Below, in pieces: positions 32,268 through 43,269 of a stretch of DNA of 64,000 nucleotides; the first letter of the stretch is position 1, and every line of letters starts with the position of its first letter. The translations under genes and the position numbers were made by a program. The stretch spans positions 17,436,600 to 17,500,599 of the forward strand of contig NC_045150.1 of assembly GCF_008831285.2 (NCBI RefSeq), read 5' to 3'. Below the pieces are notes generated by a model. It ran no database searches. It was not told the origin of the DNA and saw nothing but the letters and a program-made list of their open reading frames with translations. This DNA comes from Nymphaea colorata. Its lineage: Eukaryota > Streptophyta > Magnoliopsida > Nymphaeales > Nymphaeaceae.

Positions 32268-32655
32268 TGTACCCCTGTGCCTAGTCTGCTTTGTCTTTTT
32301 CTTCTTTTTCTTTTTTTTGTTTATAATGTCTTTGGTTTATGTTTCTTTAATTGTAACGGAGCACTCTTCCACGCCCCCATGTATGTTGGGGATTTTGTGT
32401 TTGGGGTGATTGACTTTTTTAAATTCTATGTAAGTGGCTTCGGCCATCTTATATAAGTAAAGTTGAGTTTTTCTCCAAACCTCTTTACTTACATTGCCTT
32501 TGCGATAATGCAATCTACCCTCATTGCATGAGGCTGACTCTATTTCCTTGCATCTTTTGATTTCTGCACGTGCTCGTTGTTTTCAAGTTATCTGTGCACT
32601 CTTTTGCCTCCTAAGGCTTACAGCGGATACGGTCAAAGAAAGTAAGACCACAACA
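32268..32655 (+). repeat. gypsy 5' LTR
   Basis: Begins TGTACCCC and ends ACAACA. Shares GTAAGTAAAGTTGAGTTTT-type blocks, CTCCAAACCTC, TTACATTGCCTTTGC and CACTCTTTTGCCTCCTAA with 35056-35400. Confidence 0.8.
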
Positions 32656-32657
32656 AT

Positions 32658-32670
32658 TGGTATCAAAGCT
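32658..32670 (+). promoter_or_regulatory. gypsy primer-binding site
   Basis: TGGTATCAAAGCT two bases after the LTR; one change from the initiator-Met complement TGGTATCAGAGCT. Confidence 0.8.
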
Positions 32671-33104
32671 AGAGCCAACAGCACATTGAGGCATGAAGAG
32701 TTATTTCACTGTCAAGCTAACCAATGACTGACTGCTATCTGCGACAGAATGACTGGAGACGAGACAAATTCTCTAGCGGAGGGGAGAGTAAAAGAACAAT
32801 GTGATGAGTGGGACCAATAGAGCAATGGAAGCTCGGCTCTAGATGACCATTGCCTCCTTGAGTCATTCGATGACTGAAGCTACTTGAAGCTTTGAGGACT
32901 ATAACATTGGGACTAACCAGAATTTAGACCAAGTGAACTCTCAGTTGGGAGATGTTTTGGTCCATTTAGCTCTTATGGAGGGCAAGATGCAAGTCCTTAC
33001 AATGCAAAACAGGTCCCCAGAAAATCGGCTTGCTAGGATGGGGGAAGCTAGAGGCGTTGGTGTCGCGCTTGGATGAAAATCCTTGAACCGAGGAGGTACA
33101 ACGG

Positions 33105-34040
33105 TGCTTGAGCTGTTAAAGAATTTGAAAACTTCCTATATAATCTAGAAAAGTACCTCAAGGTAAACCAGATTTACGATGATGAGATGAAGATCATGAC
33201 CACCTCAATATTTTTTACTGATGATGACATGTTGTGGTGGCAGAGGCGGGATAGTGATGTCTAAAGGGGCCTTTGCACTATTGGTTCTTGGGATGAATTC
33301 AAGCACAAAATGAGTGAGTATTTCCTACCAAAAAACACAAAATACATGGCAAGACGGTTACTTATGAAACTCAAGTAGACAGGTTCGATCCATGATTATG
33401 TTCAAGCATTCATAGCTAAGATGCTGGAGATATCAAAAATATCAGATGACAATCAGTTATTCCACTCCATGAACGGACTACAGCCTTGGGATGAGCAGGA
33501 ACTGCAATGGCAAGATCTTAAGGACTTGAGTAGTGCCCTTGCAGCTGCTGGACGCTTGGTTGTCACATCTAAGTGACCCAAGTTTGAGCATAAGCCCTAC
33601 AACCCAAAGAAAGGTGAAAATGGCAACCACAATAGTGGTGGGAATAGCAAAAAAAACTAGACAACGAGAAGATGGAGACACTGATGCAACTGTTCAAAAG
33701 AGCGGTAGTGGGAGCGAACGAGATAGCAACAGATACAAACCTCCCTGACCACCTCTAGGATTGAAGTGCTAGCATTATAGTGGAAATCATTTGGCATCAA
33801 AATGCCCCAAATGTTAAGAGCAGCCAGGCAAGCTCTTCAAAACAATCTGCTTATGTTGTGCAGGGTCAAGAAGATGAAAGCCCGCATATGGGAGCATTCC
33901 AACTCTTCCATGCATTGAAGGAAATGGCAAATGTGACAGCATGGACAACTACTAGACTCATGTACCTAGACATCATTGTCAATGGGAATTCCACAATAGC
34001 AATGGTAAACTCGGATGCAACCCACAACTTGCCTCAAAAG
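33105..34040 (+). pseudogene. gypsy gag and protease remnant
   Basis: A gag domain can be read at 33110-33580 despite stops: EFENFLYNLEKYLKVN, MLWWQRRDSD, WDEFKHKMSEYFLPKN, HDYVQAFIAKMLEI and FSMNGLQPWDEQEL-like segments, the classical retrotrans_gag pattern. A degenerate CCHC knuckle follows near 33768-33808. The protease is at 33955-34030, with MYLDIIVNGNSTIAMVNSDA, where the expected DTGA active site reads NSDA and the catalytic Asp is lost. Confidence 0.8.
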
Positions 34041-34456
34041 AAGAGGTAAAGAGATTGGGCCTCACCCTTGAGAAGGGAGAGTTACACATGAAAGTAGTGA
34101 ACTTAGAAGCAAAGCCGATTGAGAGTTGGTAAAAAAAGTCAATTTCTCAATGGTACCGATAGACAATTTCAATATGATTCTAAGCATTGAGGTCCTTTGT
34201 TTAGCGAAGATGTTCCTCATGCTGCATCTAGGATTTATTAACATTCTTAATGAAAGGTCTCATTGTATAGTTCCAGCATTGATAGGAAGAAAATATAAGG
34301 ACATGGCTGCGATGTTGTCAGCCATCCAGTTAAAGAAAGGTCTAAAGCTTAGAGACAAAACGTACTTGGTGCACTTGGTGCAATTAGGAAAGTTTCGAAA
34401 GATTCCCCTAGTTTGGTTCCAGAGTCACTTACATTTGTCTTGAAAGAATTCATAGA

Positions 34457-34876
34457 ATGATGCTTGCGGAACTCTCTAGACGATTTCCACCTCGACATGA
34501 AGTGGACCATGCCATCGAATTGGTTCTGGCTACAAAACCACATATGTTGTCTTACCGAATGAGTCCTGTGGAACTAAAGGATCTTCAATGTCAATTAGAC
34601 GAAATGCTTGCAGGAGGGATTATTAAGCCTTTCAAGGCTCTTTGTGGTCCACTCATGTTATTCTAATTGAAGTCGCTCAAAGCCACTCATGTAGACTATC
34701 GAGCATTGAACATAGTGATGGTGAAAAACAAGTATTTGTTGTCATTGATAGCATATCTCCATGATCAGTTGGGTGGAGCTCGAGTATTTTCTAAGTTGGA
34801 CCTTCGATCAGGTTATCGGCAAGTCCGAATTATAGAAAGGGATGAACCAAAAACCACTTGCTTCACCTGCTACTAA
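34457..34876 (+). pseudogene. gypsy reverse transcriptase remnant
   Basis: Start of RT: HAIELVLATKPHMLSYRMSP, LDEMLAGGIIKPFKA, a stop near 34665, [16 protein letters not shown], then [15 protein letters not shown] with the first catalytic Asp of the palm. It ends at TAA (34874); YEFLIMSFKE follows briefly, and then sequence unrelated to RT leads to the 3' LTR. The YxDD box and everything after it are deleted. Confidence 0.85.
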
Positions 34877-35055
34877 GCCTATGAGTTTCTAATAATGTCA
34901 TTTAAGGAGCCAAAGAAGTACTTGGTGATGTGGGAAGACAAGGAACAACCGCTATGGGGCTTTGCCTTCTAGATGAAGCAACGACACCTAGAGGAAGTGA
35001 GTCTACCATGCAGCGGTTAGCACCGAGGATGGTGCAAGATTTAAAGGGAAGTGCA

Positions 35056-35400
35056 TGTTCCCCTATGTTTTAGTTTGTTTTGTTCTATTTCCCTTTTTGC
35101 TTATAATGACTTTGGTTTATGTTTGTTTACTTGTATTGGAGCACCCTTACACCGGACCTGGTGCATGTTAGGGATTCTGTGTTTTTATGTAAGCAGCTTT
35201 GATCATCTTATGTAAGTAAAGTTGAGTTTTCCTCCAAACCTCATTGCTTACATTGCCTTTGCATGAATGCAATATGCACTCATTGCAAGTGTCTCACTTC
35301 ATTTCCTTGTGTCCTTTGATTTTCGTACGCAGTCATTGTTTTAAGTTATCTATTCACTCTTTTGCCTCCTAAAGCTTACGGTAAGCTCATGAAAGCGACA
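35056..35400 (+). repeat. gypsy 3' LTR
   Basis: Begins TGTTCCCC after a purine-rich stretch (TTTAAAGGGAAGTGCA) and ends GCGACA. Substantially diverged from the 5' LTR. Confidence 0.8.
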
Positions 35401-36471
35401 TGATGATTTGTATGTAAAGATAAGAAACCAAACCCTCGGCAACGCTGGGAGTCATCAGAAGCCGTTGGTACTGGAGGGTTTTGGAACACAGAAACCTCTT
35501 AACTGGTGATAAATGTGAATCAGCTTAATGTTTAATTCATATTAAAACTCAACTTCAAAAAAGTAAATTGAGTCCATCCAATTATAAAATCCGATGAGGT
35601 GAATCTGGTAAAGATTTGAAATCCAGTCAAAAGTAAAATTTCTGTCAGGGAATGGCATAATCGAAATTTAGATGTGGGGAATGCTTTATTCAATTGGATA
35701 ACATAATCAATATCATTGTTAGATGTTTCTAGCTGTCAATGCTCAGGGAAATTAAACCAGTCAGCTCATAAGTATAAATATCCAATCTACCAAGCAAGAG
35801 CAGCCAACTGGTTGTAGGTAGGCCCTCGGGGCTCAACGTTGCTGGTCGGCAGGACCTCAGGGACAAAAGGAAAGGAGGTTGTTCCAACCTCTCATCGAAT
35901 CATCAACTGGTCATGATAGAGTTTGTATTGGAATAAAATGTCGAAGACGTTAAACCAACAAAAAAGATCAGTAGAGTTTTCATCCTTTTCGCAGTCAAGT
36001 GGTTGGGACTTCTTGATCATTTGTTGGGTGGTCTTCTATCATTTTCCTTTAAAAAAACAATTGTCCAGTTTAAAAAATGCAGAAAAAATATAAAAAGGGG
36101 CATCAGTGTTGAGCAACTGACAAACATATAGCATGTCTAAATCATATGCTCTTCAAGCAGCTTAGCACTTTACTCTCAAAATCATTCTTCTTCCCCCCCT
36201 CTAATGGCTCCCACCCTTCTCTCTAGACTTTGTTCTGTTTCAAGGTAAATGGTTTTAGATATGGCACAGTGTCATTTCATTTACATTAGGATTACAACAT
36301 AGATCTGAATATACTGTGGCCGTCAATGCGTACAATTAGCTGCCATACATAATTGGTCAATATACTGTTGGGGTACCACCCAGTTGCACAATAATATAAA
36401 TCCTTTGTCCCCATCCTTGACTATCTCTCTCCTTTCTCCTCTCTTCTTTCTCATCTCTCGCCAAGCAGGAA
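35401..36471. other. Between the gypsy element and the F-box gene
   Basis: No gene recognised. The last few hundred bases are the promoter and leader side of the F-box pseudogene; a C/T-rich stretch at about 36418-36470 directly precedes its ATG. Confidence 0.4.
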
Positions 36472-36931
36472 ATGAAGAGAAGAAGAAAAGATCGGAAGGT
36501 TGTGCCGATGGAGGGGAATGATGAAATTTTGCGTCTTCCCAAGGAGCAACTACTAAACATACTTAACAGGCTCCCCACCAAGGTTCTGGTGAAATGCAGG
36601 TGGGTTTGCAGGTTGTGGCAATTCTGCATTACCCAAGACGTACATTTCGTGAACACCATCCACCTCAATCGAGGGGTGAAGAATTCAACTCCATCCCTCA
36701 TGTTTGATACAGTTTTGACGGTTAATCTTCTCTCCAAGAGGTAGCGTTCGGCACAGTAGGACAAGAGGCGGTCACCAGTCTGCCGGGCGATTCCTTAAGA
36801 AAATTCACTTAATATCTAACCATGGTGTCTTCTGTGAATTGTTTTTTGTTTCTCATCTCACTTCTGGGACAGCAGTTATGGACGCTACGTTTATGTCTAC
36901 AACCCCATCGCTAGAGAAACCAGGGCTGCTC

Positions 36932-37205
36932 TATGAATTCTCATGTGCTAGGTGGAAGACAAGGAAGAGAAGACGATATTGAATGTGCAGCTCATTGATT
37001 CTTCCATTGAGTTTTACAAAGATATATCATATATATACAAATTTTTCAGAACGGTAAAACAGTAAAAATAGGAGGTATAGATATGTACAAGATTGTTTCC
37101 AGCAGTCTTACCTTATCTCTATCTTACCATTGTTATCAGCAATGTCTTTCTTGCGATCTGATTTTAGGAGGAGTTCATCAGTGAGCATGAGTCTTATCTT
37201 TTACA
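36932..37205 (-). repeat. copia-4 3' LTR
   Basis: Plus-strand start TATGAATTCTC against TGTGAGTTCTC in the partner, end TTTTACA. Lacks about 40 bases present in the partner. Confidence 0.93.
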
Positions 37206-37221
37206 CTCCCCCTCAAACAGA
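37206..37221 (-). promoter_or_regulatory. copia-4 polypurine tract
   Basis: Minus strand TCTGTTTGAGGGGGAG before the 3' LTR. Confidence 0.88.
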
Positions 37222-37399
37222 GCGTGAAGGTTTTTTTACTCTCAATTTGGAAAATAAATAATTAAATGCCTCTTTGCCTAAGTCCTTAGTTATGCCAGCT
37301 GATATTTTTTTTTGATATAACGAGTTCTTACTAACCCTTGACTTATTTTTTCACGTACCACATGATAATCCAGATCTATATGTTTAGTTTGCTTATGAA

Positions 37400-38576
37400 A
37401 TACTGAATTGGCAGCAATATTATTGCATCTTGATTATCACCAGTATAGATTTGCCGGTTGGAAGTGTTCCATGCTCAGATCAAATAACAAAAACTTCAGC
37501 CAAGTCACTTCCCATACTGCATTTGCCATTGTTTGGTATTCTGCCTCTACAGAGGAGCGAAACACTATGGGCTGTTTTTTTGTCTTTCATGAAATCAAAA
37601 TCACTAAGAAGAACACAATACCTGGTCATCGATCTATGTGTCTCATGACAAGCTGCCCAATCGGAATCACAAAACATGTTCATTTGAAGACTGTTTGTTT
37701 GCTTAGAAGAATACCTTGTCTTGGATTCAATTTGAGATATTTGATAAGTCTTAGTGCAGCTGGTAGATGCAGCTCACTTTGTGCTTGTATAAATCTGCTT
37801 AGTAAATGAACAATTAATTGAATATTAAGGTCTTGTTATGTTCAAGTAGATCAGACAACCCTCCAGCCTTCTATAAGCCATCGGATCTTTTAGTGGTTGG
37901 CTTTGTATAGAATCTAGTACATGCTTTTGTTTCATTGGGAAGTCCCTTGGCTTAGCGCCTAATATACCAGCTTCATTTATAATATTGACAGCATACTTTT
38001 GGTGTGAAACATAAATTCCTGCACTTTAACAAGCAACTTCTAGACCCAGGAAAAATTTAAGAGTGCCTAGATCTTTCATGTGAAATTTCCAACACAAGTA
38101 CAACTTGAATTTTTCCAATTTCTTTAGCATTATCAGCGATGATAAGGTCGTCCACATAAACAAGAATTGCAAGAAAGAACTGACCTTGTTTGTATGTGAA
38201 CAATGTGTGATCAACCTTTGATTGAATGAAGCCAAATTCCTCAAGAGCCAATGATAATTTATGAAACCCGAGGTTACTGTTTTAGACCGTATAGAGATTT
38301 ATGCAATCTGCATTCTAAATTTTCCCCCTTACGGTGATATCCCGATGGAACCTCCATATACACATCCTCAAGCAAATGTCCATGAAGAAATGCATTATTG
38401 TCGTCCATTTGATAAAGCAACCAGTATTTGCCACCATGAAATATTTCAAAAGGTGACTCTCCTTTCAAAACCGGAGTGGGAGTGCGACTAGTTAAATAGG
38501 TTGTTGTCAAAACACACTCTCCCCAAAAACGTTTTGGTAAATTTGCATCAAATCGTAAAGCTCGAGCTGCTTTCAA
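37400..38576 (-). pseudogene. copia-4 integrase-RT junction, RT and RNase H remnant
   Basis: The segment 38274-38576 starts as integrase C-terminal core ([31 protein letters not shown]) and then, without a stop, becomes RT ([30 protein letters not shown]), so a deletion has joined the two domains and removed the integrase C-terminus and RT fingers. The RT palm is at 38026-38251 in two frames, with ILVYVDDLIIADNAKE carrying an intact YVDD. RNase H pieces lie at 37480-37683 (MFCDSDWAACHETHRSMTRY) and below, frameshifted. Confidence 0.85.
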
Positions 38577-39580
38577 GAGATGTCGGTGTTTTCATTCTAC
38601 TACGTCGTTCTGTTGTGTAGTAGTCAGACAACTATGCTGATGCAAGGTACCTTGTATTTGAAAAAAAAAAGACTCCATTTCATGTTTAAAAAATTCAAAC
38701 CCATTGTCTGCGCGCACATTTTTAATGCAAGTTCCAAACTGATTTTTTATCAAGGCAAAGAAATTTCTTATGAGACAAAATGTTTCATGCTTGTGTCGCA
38801 CCAAAAAGATCGATGTGGTCCTGATATAGCCATCTACTATGCTTAAAAAAATAATGTGTGCCAATAAGAGTTGCCTGAGTATATGGTCCCCAAATTCCAC
38901 AATGTATTAACTTAGAAGGTTTCAAGGTTGAAATATTAGTTAAATCAAGCTTCAAACAAGTTTGCTTTGCATGGTGGCAAGCATCAAAGCAAATATATTT
39001 ATTCATATCACAATTCAAACCCAAATATGAATTAACAAGTTTGAATTGAGAACAAGAAATATGACCGAATCACCTATGCCAAAGGTCTTGATCAGAAGAA
39101 GTCGCATTAAAACAGTTTTTGTCGGTGAGACCACCGGATAGAATTCATATAAGCCTCCTCTTTTTTACCCTGACCAATCTTCGTCCTAGACTCCAGGTCC
39201 TGCAAGACACAATATAGGAAAAAAAAGTTATTGAGCAAGTTAAAGTTTTGGTTAATTGGCTAACAAAAAGTAGGTTCACTTTGGAGGAGGCGCTGTACAA
39301 GGTATTTCCAAGAGTAAATGGTGACAGCTTCACTTCACCGGCTTGGTGGACAGGAATTATACGGCCATTAGGTAGCTTTATGGGTATACGGCAATTGGTT
39401 GGATTTTGAAGTAGTGAGCTGTCGGCGCAAATGTATCGGCTAGCCCCATAGTCAATAATCCAAAAGACATAATTAACGTCTAATGAAAAAAATATTACAT
39501 GGGAAGTTAATAAAGGCAGACAACGTTCTAACGAGTGACAAGAGATTTTGATACTCATCCATAGTAAATGAAGCACAATT
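38577..39580 (-). pseudogene. copia-4 protease and integrase remnant
   Basis: The segment 39145-39576 has the protease site FWIIDYGASRYICAD (D-Y-G where D-S-G is usual) followed by the GAG-pre-integrase region. The segment 38785-39024 holds the second half of the integrase finger (CFDACHHAKQTCLKL) and IHCGIWGPYTQ, where the first catalytic Asp (normally HxDxWGP) is missing. The segment 38592-38900 holds NVRADNGFEFF (second Asp) and ends near the Glu region. Confidence 0.82.
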
Positions 39581-39984
39581 TCCTTGCTACCTTGGCCACT
39601 GCTGCTAGAAGAATCAAGACCACCAGTTGTGTGAGAATCAGCCGATTGAGTATGTGATATTGCTATGACTGCTGGCGACTTGAAGATGGGATCCTACAAC
39701 CAATCCCAGAGGGTAACCGATCAACTTGAAGCATTTTTCCTTTACATGGCCTGTGTTATGGCAATACTTACAAACTAGTCGGGGCGGCATTTAAAAGAGT
39801 AACTCAGTAAAGAGACTTTTATTCTCTCGCAAAGAGGAATAGAATGAAGAAGATAATTTACACAATAGATTACAACTCTATATATAGTTTACGATGGAGA
39901 GACATTTAAGGAAGGATATCCCTAAGAGAACAGAGAATTTTTCTGTTTCTTGTAAAACTGATCTGATCTCAACTGAATCAATCA

Positions 39985-40104
39985 TTGCTATATTTTGGCC
40001 ATTATCTCCCATTGTCATTATCTCTTCTCCTTGATTTCAGTCATCTGCTATATTTTAGCCATTATCTCTCACTGCCATTATCTCTTCTCCTTGACAGCAC
40101 CCTC
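39985..40104. repeat. 60-bp tandem duplication within copia-4
   Basis: TGCTATATTTTGGCCATTAT starts at about 39987 and its near copy at about 40047; TTATCTCTTCTCCTTGA ends both units. Period 60. Confidence 0.85.
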
Positions 40105-40187
40105 CTCTACTGCGTTGGAACTTGGGATTGTGATCATATGCCTCCATTTTTTGTTTATAGTTGAGTTATTGCCAAGGCAGCCTCGGA

Positions 40188-40770
40188 TTATGAGGATTGG
40201 AACTTCGCTTCATGCTGTTGTTTCTCCTGCAAGACTAAAGCATATACATTATTTGTTGTGGGTAAAGGATCAAGCAATAGAATCTGCCCTCTAATGGCAC
40301 TACATGAATCATTAAGGCCCATCAAAAACTGGATTACTCGTTCCCTTTGATTCTGGTCTGAGTATGTTTTCATGTCTCCACACGAACATGTCCTGGGTGT
40401 AAGAACTGAGTTCTTCCAACAGTCTTTTTATTTTTGTATAATACGAGGTCACAAACATGGATTCTTGTTGTAGGCGGCATATTGAGCTCTGTAATTGAAA
40501 AACTCTTGGTGCAAGGCTTTGAGTGTGTCTTTCTTTTAATTCTTCCCTTACTACTTGTGCTGAAGTTGCATATGCAATACCGGCAGGAATGTCCTTGCTG
40601 ATAGAATTAAGAAGCCATGATAGAACCAAGTTGTTACATCTGATCCACAACGCACGATTACTTTCTCATTCCTTTGGCTCTTTGATGGTCCCATCGACAA
40701 CGTCTAACTTATTCTTGACTGATAGAGCCATGATCATGGATCTACTCTTGACAGCATAATTGTCGCCGGT
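40188..40770 (-). pseudogene. copia-4 gag remnant
   Basis: Copia gag in two frames: 40312-40650 (RCNNLVLSWLLNSISKDIPA, then LQQESMFVTSYYTKIKRLLEEL) and 40188-40373 (ERVIQFLMGLNDSCSAIRGQ, LLLDPLPTTNNVYALVLQEE-like). These are the conserved features of the Retrotran_gag_3 type with 'FLMGLND' and 'DPLP'. No intact start or zinc knuckle frame remains. Confidence 0.85.
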
Positions 40771-40904
40771 AAGTGGTTGAGATACAAACCCACTTCCGTG
40801 AATATCAGAATGATGCAGGGGGAAGGGATCAGATGTCACCTGGAGGTTTTTAGAGTTGCCGATGTTGATATTGTTCCCCTTGTCAGCTATAACTGCTCCT
40901 TAAC

Positions 40905-40916
40905 GCTCTGATACTA
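40905..40916 (-). promoter_or_regulatory. copia-4 primer-binding site
   Basis: Minus strand TAGTATCAGAGC, one change from TGGTATCAGAGC. Confidence 0.88.
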
Positions 40917-41231
40917 TGTGAGTTCTCATGTGCAAGGTGGAAGACAAGGAAGAAAAGAGAATATTGAATGTGCAACTCGTTGATTTTTCCACTGTGTTTT
41001 ACATAAAATTTTCAGAAGGGTAATACAGTAAAACTAGGAGGTATAGATATGTACAAGATTATTACAAAAAAATTGCTTCTGTTATCTGCTTGACACCCAG
41101 GCGCTTTTTGTTTTCCAGCAGCCTTGCCTTATCTCTATCTTACCAATATTACCAGCAAAGTCTTTCTTGCGATCTGATTTTGAAAGGTTTTGGAAGGAGT
41201 TCAACAGTGAGCTTGAGCCTTATCTTTTACA
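40917..41231 (-). repeat. copia-4 5' LTR
   Basis: Canonical ends TGTG...TTTTACA on the plus strand; flanked by TGCTC at 41232-41236. Confidence 0.93.
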
Positions 41232-41823
41232 TGCTCTTAATTTGGTCCCTGCGGCTTCGTCTTCTCCACATCAACTCAACGGTACAAGCTTTTCAGAATA
41301 TTCACACCCCATACAAGAACTTCTCAGCATGAGAAACAGAGATGCGAGGCATTGATCCTTGGAACTAAATCTTGGAAGGATTTAGGACCTCTTCCAATCC
41401 GTGTGGTGGACAAGAAGGCTAGCCTTTCTATCCTCTCAATTGATATTCAAAGTGAGGACATGAAGATCCTGTATTCGCCTCCATCTCCACCAGAACTGTG
41501 GATTGATGATCAACTTCTTGTTGAAATCAGGGGCTATTTGTCGGTGATCCATTACCACAATCAAGGTCTGCAGATATGGATGTTGAAGGACTACGGGAGA
41601 AACCTTTTGTAGAGAGAAATACTGTATCCTTGGCTATGATCCTGTGGGCATGATACCTATTGGAGTTCGAGGTACTGTGTTCATTCTCAAAGTCAATGAG
41701 CAATTAGCTTGTTATGATTCAGAGAAGAGAGTTATGTCTCTATCTCCACGAGTTCAAAAGCTGGACGACGTCCTGTCTTTCACCGGCAGCCTGGTTTCGT
41801 TGGCTTCACTTGGTAGGTGGTGG

Positions 41824-41925
41824 CAAGATCCTTGCAGTGTATCATGTGTAATTTCTGTATAGAATTACAGACTGCGAGATCCTTGTCTCGCAGTGTATCA
41901 TGTGTAATTTCTGTATTTTGTGATT
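41824..41925. repeat. Short duplication in the F-box 3' flank
   Basis: AGATCCTTG, a short variable part, then CAGTGTATCATGTGTAATTT and CTGTAT occur twice about 55 bases apart. Confidence 0.75.
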
Positions 41926-42858
41926 AAAGCAACTTGTAATTTCTTTTATGGTGATCAAAGCAATCGACTCTATATCTGACAAAATTCTGCTTCTTCTACT
42001 ATTTTATTCAAACGTTGTTAAAATGGTAATCAACTTTTTATCTGCTTCTTGTCCACTCACGTCGAATGAAATAGCTCTGTCAGTGGCTTTGAGAGTCCCA
42101 CTTATTACGTACCACTGTCTTCATCCTTATGATGTATACAATAGAAACTGGTGTGCTTCCTGTTTAGTCTCTGCCGATTACTTGCTTTGTCTAACTAAAA
42201 TTATCAAACAAGGATAATAAAACATGCGTGTTGAGACTAAGAAATAATCTAATAATCAATCAATTCGCCTCTGGAAAAAAAAAAGCAAAAAAAGGAAACA
42301 TGGGGACGAACCCTGCAACTTCATCTGATGAAAGAGACCATTTTTTTATGTCTTATTTCTCAAGCGTGTTTAATGACTGAAATCAATAAGTTGCACAAAT
42401 TATATGCAATATCGCGCTTGACAGGCAACTGTAAGAAATAAGGGCTATGCCTTGAAAAACTGAAATCTTTTGCAGACGTGCCCAAACTTAACTACGGCTT
42501 CCTCTATCTTGGTCTTCTTGCCTTGGATAAATGGACGCTCTAAAAGTCTTGGATGTTTTCTGGTAATACAAGGGTGTATGAAGTTGTTAACTAGAAACTA
42601 TTGATCAAAGGTAGCATTACAGATGTTCAATGCAGTATGAAGATGTCCGCTTGTGAAATCTAGGCTCTGTTAGAGTGGTAATGTTTTTCATCGTCATCTT
42701 CTTCTTTTTGTCCACCCTTGTGAATTGAACTAGCTGTCTACTGAAGGCATTTGAAGTTCCATATCAAATATCAAGACGCGCCTGTAGTTTTGGCAATATT
42801 GCGACCATTGTCTAGAAGAGGAACTGATTTCCTTTCTGGTGTTTCGGCAACGCCTGTA
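41926..42858. other. No gene recognised
   Basis: Open frame 41948-42217 has no family signal. Rest AT-rich. Confidence 0.4.
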
Positions 42859-42891
<33 letters not shown>

Positions 42892-42906
42892 CGTGTGTGT
42901 GTGTGT
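42859..42906. repeat. (CT)n-(GT)n compound microsatellite
   Basis: About twelve CT units followed by about twelve GT units with one C interruption. Confidence 0.97.
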
Positions 42907-43018
42907 TTGCATCTCACGGAAAGCCAGCATCCAGTGGTCCCCCTTATTTTGGTTTTCCCACCATGGAGAGATTTCCAGTTCTCTTTTCGTTCTTTTATTT
43001 TCCTTTTTGAGTTTTCAT

Positions 43019-43020
<2 letters not shown>

Positions 43021-43066
<46 letters not shown>
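43021..43066. repeat. (CT)n microsatellite
   Basis: About twenty CT units. Confidence 0.97.
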
Positions 43067-43068
<2 letters not shown>

Positions 43069-43111
43069 CTTTCTTGACACAAGCAGTTCCATTTGCAGAA
43101 ACATAAAGGGA

Positions 43112-43269
43112 AAAAATCAAATTAAATGATTTTGATTTCAATGATCTCGAAAGTGATGACCATTTGCAGCGAGATAAAATGAAGGATGAGTCTTTCTTCA
43201 GGGAAAGAAGGGGATGCATTGATACCGTCACCTGTGTTGTGTTCAGCGCTGTCTTGATCTATTTTTAGC
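43112..43269 (+). other. Candidate terminal exon with hydrophobic C-terminus, unrecognised
   Basis: An open plus-strand frame of about 50 codons, starting after an in-frame stop at about 43105 and ending TAG near 43269. The peptide is acidic and hydrophilic (FDFNDLESDDHLQRDKMKDE), then FFRERRGCIDTV and a hydrophobic end (VTCVVFSAVLIYF) that could be a membrane segment. Family not recognised and no companion exon identified, so chance cannot be excluded. Confidence 0.22.

Larger units (their letters stand above)
32268..35400 (+). mobile_element. Ty3/gypsy retrotransposon, internally deleted
   Basis: Plus-strand element with related LTRs at 32268-32655 and 35056-35400 and a primer-binding site after the first. 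Gag, protease and the first part of RT are present; the rest of RT, RNase H and integrase are missing, leaving 3.1 kb. Every frame has stops. RT type ([15 protein letters not shown]) and order gag-PR-RT show gypsy; short LTRs and an iMet-type primer site would fit a chromovirus, but the integrase needed to confirm that is gone. Target duplications not found. Confidence 0.85.
36932..41231 (-). mobile_element. Ty1/copia retrotransposon copia-4 inside the F-box gene
   Basis: Minus-strand element of 4300 bases. LTRs 36932-37205 and 40917-41231; target duplication TGCTC at 36927-36931 and 41232-41236. Removing the element and one TGCTC restores the F-box frame across the junction. Gag, protease, integrase, RT and RNase H are present in decayed form, with a large deletion between integrase and RT. 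LTRs differ by indels (274 versus 315 bases), so the insertion is old. Confidence 0.95.
36472..41862 (+). pseudogene. F-box protein gene, split by copia-4 and frameshifted
   Basis: Remnant of a plant F-box gene; in the family the F-box binds SKP1 and the C-terminal domain recruits targets for SCF ubiquitin ligases. Exon 1, 36472-36740: Lys/Arg-rich start, then the F-box at about residues 23-55 (LPKEQLLNILNRLPTKVLVK, CRWVCRLW). An intron 36741-36872 (donor GTAGCG, acceptor GACAG) leads to exon 2 with YGRYVYVYNPIARETRAA. copia-4 is inserted at 36931. Coding resumes at 41237 (LNLVPAASS), then after a frameshift near 41345 the F-box-associated domain follows at 41352-41610 (ILGTKSWKDLGPLPIRVV, GLQIWMLKDYGRN). 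After a stop and another shift, 41644-41862 continues with GVRGTVFILKVNEQLACYD. Insertion and shifts make it non-functional. Confidence 0.82.

Noticed and set aside
36357-36764. 135-codon minus-strand open frame
   Set aside because: It is the shadow of F-box exon 1 on the opposite strand.
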